Source of the DNA: CAIXSC01 sp046349935
GTDB lineage: Bacteria; Planctomycetota; Planctomycetia; Pirellulales; Pirellulaceae
Direction: 5' to 3'
NCBI GenBank assembly: GCA_046349935.1
Contig: JAXMBK010000005.1
Span: 434,001-498,000 of the forward strand
Length of the DNA stretch: 64,000 nucleotides
A program made the position numbers and the translations under genes. How positions within the stretch are numbered: the first letter of the stretch is position 1; each line of letters starts with the position of its first letter. The notes under the pieces were generated by a model that was given only the letters and a program-made list of their open reading frames with translations, did not search any database and was not told where the DNA came from. This document shows positions 45,425 to 52,926 of this stretch, piece by piece.

Positions 45425-45498
45425 CGAGGCCGACGGGGCTCGAACCCGCAACCTCTGGATCGACAGTCCAGTGCTCTAACCAATTGAGCTACGGCCCC
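45425..45498 (-). tRNA. tRNA-Asp (anticodon GTC)
   Basis: The 74-nt transcript folds as a full cloverleaf. The acceptor stem is GGGGCCG/CGGCCTC with one G-T pair and discriminator G. The D arm is GCTC/GAGC, the anticodon stem CTGGA/TCCAG has loop CTGTCGA, and the T arm has loop TTCGAGC. The 3' CCA is not encoded. Confidence 0.97.
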
Positions 45499-45515
45499 TC
45501 GCATTACTGAGCCGA

Positions 45516-45543
45516 ATTATAGCTCGCGATGAACGCTTCGCAA
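45516..45543 (-). promoter_or_regulatory. Promoter of tRNA-Asp
   Basis: On the minus strand TTGCGA (45543-45538), a 16-bp spacer, and a perfect TATAAT (45521-45516) end 17 bp before the mature tRNA. Confidence 0.8.
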
Positions 45544-45719
45544 GGGCCGGTTATTGTCCACAAAAAAAGTGAGCGACCCGCGACTCTCAATTCTGCCGCG
45601 CCGCACCAGCAGGTTGGAAAAAATGACGTAGAGTTGGTTTAGCGGTCAGAAGCGGGGCCGTCGGCGGCGAGGCGCTTGACGCACGCAGGTCGAGTTCCAG
45701 TAGAGAGCATGCGCGTACT

Positions 45720-46634
45720 ATGGATTTGCATTGGGCCATCGCCGACATCAGCCTTTGGTCCTTCGGGCTGCCTCCGCCCGTGGGACTCGCGATCGTCGTC
45801 GCCATCGGTTACTGGATCACTTGGCGCCAACGCATTCATCGTGAAGCGATCAATAACACGCGCCACGACCTCAATCACGCTCGCCGCATCGTGAAGGAGC
45901 TCGAGTCGATCGCACGCGGCGTTCGCGGCCGCATTACGCGCCACCACGCCGACATCGTGAGCTTCAAGCATCGCCTGGAGAAATTGGGCGAGTCGGCCGA
46001 TGGGCTCGTGGGACGCGAAGTGTGCGACGAAGCAGACCGGCTATTGCGCTCGATGCTGCCGCTGGCCAGCGACGTGGCGCAGGCCTACTACGAGATCCGC
46101 CGCCAAACAAATCTGCTGATGCAAATCAGCGAAACGCGCATCGACGCGCTCACGGGCGTCTGCAATCGCCGCGCACTCGACGACGATCTGGCCGCGCTGC
46201 TGGCCCGCTACGCCCTCCATGGCGACAAGTTTTCGATCATCCTGCTCGACATCGACTACTTCAAGAAGCTGAACGACGAGCAGGGGCACCTCCACGGCGA
46301 CAAGGTCTTACACCAAGTTGCGCGGCAGATCGCCATCAACGTCGACGAAGGACACATCGTCGCGCGGTACGGCGGCGAAGAATTCATGGTGCTGCTGCCC
46401 GAATCGGAACTGCGTCCGACCCTCGCCATCGCGGAACGCATCCGCAAGGCGATCGAAGACAAGCTGTCGCTCACCATCAGCGGCGGCGTCGCAGAAGTGC
46501 AACGCGGCGACGACGCCCTGTCGCTGATTTCTCGCGCCGACGAAGCGCTGTACCAGGCCAAGGAACAAGGACGCAATTTGATTTGCTTCCACATCGGCGG
46601 ACATGTCGAGCGGGAAAGCAAAGCACGCAGTTAA
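45720..46634 (+). CDS. GGDEF domain diguanylate cyclase
   Basis: The 304-residue protein has one membrane helix (about 20-34), a helical region with a probable coiled coil (45-140), and a GGDEF domain from about 140. The active-site signature GGEEF is at 218-222, and LLDIDYFKKLND carries the metal-binding Asp. It should make cyclic di-GMP. The usual inhibitory RxxD site upstream of the signature is absent (NVDEGH). The start at 45720 was chosen because it opens with a short periplasmic segment before the helix; the ribosome site is weak. Confidence 0.93.
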   Translation: MDLHWAIADISLWSFGLPPPVGLAIVVAIGYWITWRQRIHREAINNTRHDLNHARRIVKELESIARGVRGRITRHHADIVSFKHRLEKLGESADGLVGREVCDEADRLLRSMLPLASDVAQAYYEIRRQTNLLMQISETRIDALTGVCNRRALDDDLAALLARYALHGDKFSIILLDIDYFKKLNDEQGHLHGDKVLHQVARQIAINVDEGHIVARYGGEEFMVLLPESELRPTLAIAERIRKAIEDKLSLTISGGVAEVQRGDDALSLISRADEALYQAKEQGRNLICFHIGGHVERESKARS

Positions 46635-46640
46635 GGGGCG

Positions 46641-47528
46641 CTAGAACAGTCGTTCCCCGGCGTCGAATCCCAGTTCCTTAATTCGCGCGCGGTCCTTGTC
46701 CGCCGCCTCCGTCGCCATTTGCTTCTCGAGCACCAACAGGCGGTGATAGTGCAGCACCGCGAGCGACCGACGTCGCTCCTTCTGCGCCCGCTCCGCCACA
46801 CGCGCGTCGGCCGCAGCGCGGTCGACTTGCGTCGCCTCCGTCGCTCCTTCCGCCAATTCTTTCTCCGCTCCCTCGATCGCCTTATTCATGTCATCGAGCG
46901 CCGCGTCGAGATTGCCGAGCCGATAGTGGAGGTAGCCGCGCGTGTCGAGCATCGCGGCGTTGCCGCCGGCTTGCTGCAACGCACGCTCGATGTCGCGCAT
47001 GCCGGCGTCGAGTTCCACGTTCGCGAGCGCTCGTGCATAAGCGCGCCCGTTGAGCACCAACGGATTCGTCTCGCCGTCCTCCACCTCTTCGGCCAACAGC
47101 TTCCAATCGCCGAGTCCCTCTTCCCAACGACCAAGGTGCTGATAGACCTGACTCCGCTCGAGATACAGACGGATCGGGCTGGCGCCGAACGCGAGCGCCT
47201 GTTCGCAGGCCGCCAGCGCCTCGTCGTAGCGTCCGCCCTCGCGCTCCCAGGTCGCCAGCAGCAAGAAGGCGTCGGGATTGTCAGGGCGCCACGCGAGCGA
47301 CTGCGTCAGCGACTCGCGGGCTTTTGCAAAGTCGCCGTCGAGGTAATGTTCGAGCGCCGCGGCTTGATGCCAGCGGGCCATTTCTCGAGGCGCTTGCTTG
47401 TAGAGCAGCGGCGCGGCGACCACCAAGCCGACGACGCACAAGGCGACGAGCGATCCCCAGCGCCGAGGCGGCGCGCGATTCGGCCCCTCGCCCAATCCCT
47501 GTGCGTCTCGACCAGGTTCGCTCGCCAT
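46641..47528 (-). CDS. Membrane-anchored TPR protein
   Basis: The 295-residue product has one membrane helix (about 26-43) and about four TPR units at 55-225 (ALEHYLDGDFAKARESL, DEALAACEQAL, YLHYRLGNLDAALDDM). It ends in a charged helical region rich in Ala/Glu. The TPR domain should face the periplasm and bind partner proteins. Its stop is 6 bp from the convergent GGDEF stop. Function unknown. Confidence 0.82.
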   Translation of the reverse strand: MASEPGRDAQGLGEGPNRAPPRRWGSLVALCVVGLVVAAPLLYKQAPREMARWHQAAALEHYLDGDFAKARESLTQSLAWRPDNPDAFLLLATWEREGGRYDEALAACEQALAFGASPIRLYLERSQVYQHLGRWEEGLGDWKLLAEEVEDGETNPLVLNGRAYARALANVELDAGMRDIERALQQAGGNAAMLDTRGYLHYRLGNLDAALDDMNKAIEGAEKELAEGATEATQVDRAAADARVAERAQKERRRSLAVLHYHRLLVLEKQMATEAADKDRARIKELGFDAGERLF

Positions 47529-47707
47529 GCCCGCCCCTTCCCTTCGCCGCTCAGTCGCTTCGAACGCCGTGCCGCGGTTGCCGCCCTCGGCGTTCGCAAC
47601 CGTCCGAAACGCATCCTAGCGATTACCGCGACTTTCGAAACTCCCCGACGTGCGGTACAGTGTTCAGCAGAGTCACCCGTTCCTTCCGTCTGGAAAAGGA
47701 GGCAGCC

Positions 47708-48031
47708 ATGCCACTCTTCGAGGTCGAGACTGACGCACACATCATCATCACGTGGGCCAGCGACGAGGAAGCGGCCAGCGCCGTCGTGCGCGACGCTTAC
47801 CCGGGCGACAAAGTGACTCGCTTGACGAAACGGCCCCGCGATACGTGGGTCATTTCCAAAGGCGTGCTCGGACTGAACACGAAAAACAGCCCCTGCGATA
47901 TCGCGCGCGATTGCCTCGCCAAGGCCTCCGGCGACAAGGTTCACGCCATCCGCCTCTTCATGCACGAAACGGGCGACGACCTCGATCGAGCACGAAAAGT
48001 GATCGAGTCGAACATGGTCATGGGCTGGTAG
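47708..48031 (+). CDS. Small conserved hypothetical protein
   Basis: The 107-residue soluble protein opens MPLFEVETDAHIIITWA and contains the stretch RPRDTWVISKG. Similar proteins occur in planctomycetes without assigned function. A textbook ribosome site (AAAAGGAGG) precedes the start and a strong terminator follows, so the gene is probably well expressed and monocistronic. The frame extends upstream, but the ribosome site fixes the start. Confidence 0.85.
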   Translation: MPLFEVETDAHIIITWASDEEAASAVVRDAYPGDKVTRLTKRPRDTWVISKGVLGLNTKNSPCDIARDCLAKASGDKVHAIRLFMHETGDDLDRARKVIESNMVMGW

Positions 48032-48072
48032 GCCGGTCGTCTCACGCGACCCACGGCGCACATGGAAAAAAC

Positions 48073-48108
48073 AAAATCCACCGACCTCGGCGGTCGGTGG
48101 ATTTTTTT
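48073..48108. terminator. Strong bidirectional terminator
   Basis: AAAATCCACCGACC (48073-48086) pairs with GGTCGGTGGATTTT (48092-48105), with a T-run to 48108 on the plus strand and an A-rich start giving T-run termination on the minus strand. It separates the small protein gene from the convergent DUF1501 gene. Confidence 0.95.
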
Positions 48109-48156
48109 GTCGGCAGTGGCAAGCAAGTCAGGGCGGAGGCCCCGCCGCTTCACCCG

Positions 48157-49428
48157 TTACCCCAACAACTCGCGGATCGGCTTGCGTTGTTCGACCAACG
48201 TCTGCGGTCGGCCGCTCGGATCCAGCAACCGCGTCGTCGGATCGATTCCCAAGTTGTGGTAGAGCGTGGCGAAGACTTCCAGAAGATGGACGGGGCGGTC
48301 TTTCGCATCTTCGGCATAGCGAGTCGAACTGCCGATCGCTTGGCCCGTCTTCAGGCCGCCGCCGGCCAAGAAGCCCATCGACAGCTTCGACCAGTGGTCG
48401 CGCCCCGCACCCGCATTCACGCGCGGCGTCCGGCCAAATTCGCCCCACATCACGATCGTGGTGTCGGCCAAGAGCCCGCGTTGGTCCAGGTCGTCGATCA
48501 ACGCGCTGAGCGCCCGATCTAACTTGGGCAACTGCATTTTCAGGTGGCTGAAGTTGTTGCCGTGAGTGTCCCAGCTGCCCCAGTCGAACGTCACCGCACG
48601 GACCCCCGCTTCGACCAGTCGCCGAGCGGTTAAGAACATGTTGCCGTCGTTCTTGCCGTATCGCTCGCGCACCTGCGGCGATTCTTTGTTGAGGTCGAGC
48701 GCATCGGCCACCTTGCCGGAAGTCACCACGCCCACGGCGCGCTGCGTGAACGAATCCATCGCCGACATCTGCCCGCTGCCGTCCACCTCGCGGCGGATGC
48801 GGTCGAGCGAACTCAGCAAGTTGGTGCGCGATTCGAGTCGATCGGAGGTCATGCCGCCTACTAATCGCAAATCGCCGCCCTGCGGCTGATACGGCTTGTG
48901 CACCGGTCCCAAGTAGCCCGGATAGCCGCCGTTGTAGCTCACAAACGGCGGAGCACCGCTGCCCGCGGGGCCTTGAATGCGTGCGATGACGCTGCCCAGC
49001 GACGGACGACCGCCCACGTTCCGTAGGTCGTTGCGACCGAAGCCGGTCTGCGTGTGAAAATTGCTGTGGTCGTCGTACATGCCGACCAGCGATCGCAGCA
49101 CCGCGTACTTGTCCGCCATCGCGGCCAGCAGCGGCATGTGTTCGCAGATTTCGATCCCCGAGACGTTGGTCTTGATAGGACTGAACTCGCCCCGGAACTC
49201 CACCGGCGCTTCGGGCTTCAAGTCGAACATGTCTTGGTGCGAAGGCCCGCCCGCCAAGTGAATATTGATCACCGCCTTGTGGCTCGTCGTCGTCCCTGCC
49301 GCCGCCTCCGCGCGATACAAATCGGCCAGCGTCAGCCCGCCGACGCCGAGCGCTCCTACCTGCAGAAAGCGGCGTCGAGAAACGCCGTCGCAAAACCTGC
49401 CCGATCCGCCCGCCGAAATCTGGAGCAT
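48157..49428 (-). CDS. DUF1501 domain protein, Tat-exported
   Basis: The 423-residue protein has a twin-arginine signal (SRRRFLQVGALG, residues 17-28) and the DUF1501 sulfatase-like alkaline-phosphatase-superfamily fold (INIHLAGGPSHQDMFDLKP, WGEFGRTPRVN). DUF1501 proteins are a hallmark of planctomycetes and often pair with DUF1549/DUF1553 proteins; here no such partner is adjacent. The start at 49428 has GAGG 9 bases upstream. A palindrome-rich 241-bp gap separates it from the upstream oxidoreductase. Confidence 0.92.
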   Translation of the reverse strand: MLQISAGGSGRFCDGVSRRRFLQVGALGVGGLTLADLYRAEAAAGTTTSHKAVINIHLAGGPSHQDMFDLKPEAPVEFRGEFSPIKTNVSGIEICEHMPLLAAMADKYAVLRSLVGMYDDHSNFHTQTGFGRNDLRNVGGRPSLGSVIARIQGPAGSGAPPFVSYNGGYPGYLGPVHKPYQPQGGDLRLVGGMTSDRLESRTNLLSSLDRIRREVDGSGQMSAMDSFTQRAVGVVTSGKVADALDLNKESPQVRERYGKNDGNMFLTARRLVEAGVRAVTFDWGSWDTHGNNFSHLKMQLPKLDRALSALIDDLDQRGLLADTTIVMWGEFGRTPRVNAGAGRDHWSKLSMGFLAGGGLKTGQAIGSSTRYAEDAKDRPVHLLEVFATLYHNLGIDPTTRLLDPSGRPQTLVEQRKPIRELLG

Positions 49429-49568
49429 CGCTTGGTCCTCGCCTTCAGGTTGTGTCGAGATCGCGAGCCGGCGCGCATCCACCGCCCCGACTGCCAGCCA
49501 CTTATAACCCTATCGGACGGATGAATCAATGTTTTTTGATGTAACTGGCCCGTTTTGGGTAAAGTCGT

Positions 49569-49587
49569 GGATCGCTCCGCGATCCAG
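49569..49587. repeat. Palindrome TGGATCGC/GCGATCCA
   Basis: An 8-bp perfect stem with 3-bp loop lies between the DUF1501 and Gfo/Idh/MocA genes, next to the GTTGGACCGACGGAGCGGTC repeats. It shares a centre of the GCTCC/GGAGC type with them. Confidence 0.8.
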
Positions 49588-49605
49588 CGCAAAGGAAGCC
49601 AAGCG

Positions 49606-49660
49606 TTGGACCGACGGAGCGGTCCACAACAATGCCGTTGGACCGACGGAGCGGTCCACG
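49606..49660. repeat. Duplicated 23-bp palindromic repeat
   Basis: GTTGGACCGACGGAGCGGTC followed by CAC occurs at 49606-49628 and 49638-49660, exactly 32 bp apart. Each copy is internally palindromic (GTGGACCGCTCC with its partner). The second copy ends 9 bp before the Gfo/Idh/MocA stop. Confidence 0.9.
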
Positions 49661-49669
49661 ACTGTGGCG

Positions 49670-50713
49670 CTACAGGCGTTCGGTCTGGCCGGACCGCGCC
49701 GAATCGGCCTGCTTCTGGCAGATGGTGAGAGCGTCGCAGGCTAGGTCGCCGCCGAGGATTTCGGACGGTTTTCCCGCTTCCAAGCTGCGGACCACTTCGG
49801 CGATTTCCGCTTCGAACGCCCGCTGGGGATTGCCGTCTCCCAGTTCGGGGACGATCGCCTTTCCATCCGCGTCGAGGATGGTCAGCGGCGTGAGGCGCGC
49901 GTCGAGTCCGGCGACGAACGCCAAGTCGTAGACCAGCGTGGCGCGTTCCAGGTGGATCTCAAAGCCGTGCGTGAACGGCCGTCCCTGCTGGTTGATCACG
50001 CCCGACGTGGCGCTCACCACCAGCGACGGGTCGGCGAAGTGGAACAGCGTATTGCAGAACTCGACCACTTCGCCGCGCATCCGTCCCTGCGTCGTGACGG
50101 CGGTCGGCATGCCGAACAGAAGGCGAATGAAGTGCGCGTCGTGGACGTGGAGGTCGATGAGCGGCCCGCCGACTTTGCGCGGGTCGTAGAAGTCCTTCAG
50201 CCATAGCGGGTCGGAGATGATGCGGCGGAAGTGGCCGCCCAGCAGCTTGCCGTACTGTCCCGACGACACGAGCTGACGGACATGCGCGTACTCGTTGAAG
50301 AACGGCAGGACTTGGCCGACGAGCAGTTGGCGGTTCGCAGCGCGGGCGGCGGCGGCGATCTGACGCCCCTCGGCGTCGGACAGCGCGAGCGGCTTTTCGA
50401 TGAACACGTGCTTGCCGGCGGCGAACGCCTGCAGCGCCGCCGACACATGCAGGTCGGGCGGCAAACAGATGTCGACCAAGTCGACGTTCGGGTCGGCCAG
50501 CAGCGCCTCGAGTTCCGAATAACGACCGACGCCCGACAAATCAACCTGCTCGCCCGGCGGTCCGAAGTTGCCTTGGATGCCGCGCCAATCGCCGGCCAGC
50601 TTCTTCGGGTCGCGCGTGCAGACGGCCGTCAATTGGGCTGTCGGGACGTTCTTATACGCGAGGTAATGAATCCACCCCATGAACCCGACGCCGACGATTC
50701 CCACTCGCACCAT
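49670..50713 (-). CDS. Gfo/Idh/MocA family oxidoreductase
   Basis: The 347-residue NAD(P)-dependent oxidoreductase has the Rossmann motif GIVGVGFMG at residues 5-13, the catalytic-Lys motif FIEKPLAL, and a C-terminal Gfo/Idh domain with GGPLIDLHVHDAHFIRLL, where the His pair is typical. These enzymes act on sugars or cyclitols; the substrate is unknown. The absence of a Tat signal suggests a cytoplasmic enzyme. It stands upstream of the DUF1501 gene on the same strand. Confidence 0.93.
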   Translation of the reverse strand: MVRVGIVGVGFMGWIHYLAYKNVPTAQLTAVCTRDPKKLAGDWRGIQGNFGPPGEQVDLSGVGRYSELEALLADPNVDLVDICLPPDLHVSAALQAFAAGKHVFIEKPLALSDAEGRQIAAAARAANRQLLVGQVLPFFNEYAHVRQLVSSGQYGKLLGGHFRRIISDPLWLKDFYDPRKVGGPLIDLHVHDAHFIRLLFGMPTAVTTQGRMRGEVVEFCNTLFHFADPSLVVSATSGVINQQGRPFTHGFEIHLERATLVYDLAFVAGLDARLTPLTILDADGKAIVPELGDGNPQRAFEAEIAEVVRSLEAGKPSEILGGDLACDALTICQKQADSARSGQTERL

Positions 50714-50867
50714 GGACTGCCTTCCCCTTCGTTACTCGACCGTCATGTCTCTCAAAGGACCCGCGGACTGTCGCGTATCTTAAAGCAAGGAACACAGCGC
50801 CCCAAGTCACCCGCGATGGACGTCGTCCGCCGCCGTCTGACTTTCACGAACCCGTCGCTTTGACCTT

Positions 50868-52250
50868 CTACTTGGCCGCCACCGTCGGCGCTCGCCAATA
50901 GTCGGGCAAATCGGGCAGCGTGTCGCGCAAGATCTCCAGCACCGCTTGGCGGTCGGCGGGCGACAGCTTCGCGAACTCCGGCTTGTCGTCGACGCCGGTC
51001 AGGATTTCATGCAAGCGCCGGAAGAAGTGGTCTTTGACTTCGCTCGGCAGTTGCCGGAATTGCTCGCTGTAGATGAGATAGCTGCACGGATACTTGAAGA
51101 TCCGCTTCTGCAGGTCGAAGTCGCGCAGCGAGCGGCCTTGTTTGTCGCGCGGACCGCGGCCGGCGAACTCGGCCGTGAATCCCGACGTCCCTTCAATGGG
51201 CGACGGCAAGGGGCTCTCGTCGATGTACAGCAGGTACCTCAAAAGCGACTCGCCCGCGTTGCGCAACCGTCGCGTCGTACTTTCCGACCGGTGCTCGGGC
51301 TTCTCCTGGAAGGCCTTGTTGAGCGCGTCGTTGTACCACAGGGCCATTCGCGAATCGAAGCCGGAGCGGGTGATCAGATTGTGCATGTGCGATTGATGCT
51401 CGAGCACCATCAGGGCGACGATGTCGCTATGGGGCGTCAGGTACGGCTTCGGATCGAAGAACTGCGACAGGTCGGTCACGTTTGAACCCAGCGCCGTGTC
51501 CAGCCGCTCGGGGTTGTCCTTGTCGGTGACGCACACGTTGCCCATGTGGGTCGCCGAACCATGTTTGCCGCTCACATACCAGCCGCCCCAACGTTGCGAG
51601 AACGGCGATTCATGATTCGTGCTGAACGTCCCCGCGCTGAAGATCGGCATCCCCTGCTTGTCGGAGAAGACGGAGCGAACCAAATTGCCGGGGACGTCCG
51701 ACGTCTTGGACGACGAATGGCATACGAGGCAGTTGTCGGTGTGGCGGACAAATCGCGGCTTATCGGTTTTCTCTTGCGAGAGGGCGTAGAACTGCGCCCC
51801 CTGTTGCGGGTCCATCGCCGTGATCTCGACGACGTCGCCGTGCTGCACCCAGCCGATGTACATGTCGTCGCTGAAGTAGATCGCCCGCGGCGTACGCGGC
51901 GAAATGCGGCTCCGCTGGAAGCTCGTCTTCGAAAATACCAACACCTGCGACGAATGCGGAATTCCCAACCGATCGAGCACCGCCGGCAGGTAGCCTTGGC
52001 GATCGTCGTAAGGCAGCGTCGTATGGCCGTCGTCCAGCTTTTTCTGCAAGCGCGCGATCGGGTCGTTGACGGGCGCCTTCGAATAGTTGATCGGATCCTG
52101 CTCGTATGGCAGATCGGCGCGAACGACCGAGACGCTGCAGGCCAGGACGCCGACGAGTCCGCCGATCAAGCAGCCGACGAATGACGCCAGTGACTCGGTG
52201 AGACCGAAAGGGAGGGCGCGTCGCGCCGCAATTCGCCTGAGCTTGCGCAT
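50868..52250 (-). CDS. Exported monoheme cytochrome-like protein
   Basis: The 460-residue product has a signal peptide (about 1-45, with SFVGCLIGGLVGVLAC) and a single c-type heme motif, Cys174-x2-Cys177-His178 (NCLVCHSS). Many conserved Trp/Tyr/His residues follow. The protein lies in a planctomycete-typical family of unknown function; the heme motif suggests periplasmic redox activity (inference). It is 100 bp downstream of the Rrf2 regulator gene on the same strand and may be in the same transcript. Confidence 0.8.
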   Translation of the reverse strand: MRKLRRIAARRALPFGLTESLASFVGCLIGGLVGVLACSVSVVRADLPYEQDPINYSKAPVNDPIARLQKKLDDGHTTLPYDDRQGYLPAVLDRLGIPHSSQVLVFSKTSFQRSRISPRTPRAIYFSDDMYIGWVQHGDVVEITAMDPQQGAQFYALSQEKTDKPRFVRHTDNCLVCHSSSKTSDVPGNLVRSVFSDKQGMPIFSAGTFSTNHESPFSQRWGGWYVSGKHGSATHMGNVCVTDKDNPERLDTALGSNVTDLSQFFDPKPYLTPHSDIVALMVLEHQSHMHNLITRSGFDSRMALWYNDALNKAFQEKPEHRSESTTRRLRNAGESLLRYLLYIDESPLPSPIEGTSGFTAEFAGRGPRDKQGRSLRDFDLQKRIFKYPCSYLIYSEQFRQLPSEVKDHFFRRLHEILTGVDDKPEFAKLSPADRQAVLEILRDTLPDLPDYWRAPTVAAK

Positions 52251-52349
52251 GATGGAACCTCGCCTGGGAATGTCGGCCGCGCAGGGGGGGCGAGCCGTTC
52301 GCGAACGCCCCGATGGACGCCGTCGAACGGTTCGAGACGCGGCGGTGGG

Positions 52350-52793
52350 TCAGGATTTGCCCGGCGGCGTCGCCGGGAATTGGCACAGTTTCTTCGATCG
52401 CGACGAGATCGCCATTTCTTCGATCGTCGTCGACTTAAACGTCGACTCCACCGTCGCAATCATTTGGTCGATGCGGCGATGGAGCGGACACAGTTGGTCG
52501 CGGTGTTCGTCGAGCCCCAGCGGGCAACGCTCGATCCGCTTGATCGGGTCGACCGCGTTGATCACTTCCAGCGCCGTGATTTGGTCGGCGGGTCGAGCCA
52601 AGCTGAAGCCGCCGCCCAAGCCGCGCTGCGAATGCACTAGGTCGGCGCGCGCCAGCGATTGCATCACCTTCGACAAATAGCCAGCCGGCACTTTCGTGGC
52701 GTCCGCGATATCGACTGTCGTCGCCAGCGTCTCGCCGCGCATCGCCAGATGGACCATCGCCCGCAACGCATACTCCGCAGTCTGTGACAACAT
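52350..52793 (-). CDS. Rrf2 family transcriptional regulator
   Basis: The 147-residue regulator has the winged helix of Rrf2 proteins: AEYALRAMVHLA at 6-17, and recognition and wing elements VPAGYLSKVMQSL and GLGGGFSLARP. Cys90 and Cys102 flank the usual Cys cluster site (ERCPLGL ... QLCPLH), with Cys137 near the end. Fe-S-sensing members (IscR, NsrR, RirA) use three Cys with other spacing, so cluster binding is uncertain. The gene has a strong promoter and a palindrome upstream, consistent with autoregulation. The monoheme gene follows. Confidence 0.92.
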   Translation of the reverse strand: MLSQTAEYALRAMVHLAMRGETLATTVDIADATKVPAGYLSKVMQSLARADLVHSQRGLGGGFSLARPADQITALEVINAVDPIKRIERCPLGLDEHRDQLCPLHRRIDQMIATVESTFKSTTIEEMAISSRSKKLCQFPATPPGKS

Positions 52794-52877
52794 GGGCCGA
52801 GCCCTTCCGTTTTCCGTCGTCGCCGTCGTTCGAATGGCCCCGTAATTGGCACTCGCCAACGACCGCGGCATTCAATA

Positions 52878-52895
52878 ATGGACATCGACATCCAT
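52878..52895. promoter_or_regulatory. Candidate Rrf2 operator palindrome
   Basis: ATGGA-N8-TCCAT (52878-52882 and 52891-52895) lies immediately downstream of the -10 of the Rrf2 gene, where a repressor would block initiation. The centre contains a GACATC direct repeat (52881-52892). Confidence 0.55.
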
Positions 52896-52896
52896 A

Positions 52897-52926
52897 ATAG
52901 TAGCTCTTGAGCCCAAGGCGTGTCAA
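52897..52926 (-). promoter_or_regulatory. Promoter of the Rrf2 gene
   Basis: On the minus strand TTGACA (52926-52921), an 18-bp spacer, and TACTAT (52902-52897). The -35 overlaps the last codons of the upstream glycosidase gene. Confidence 0.7.
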
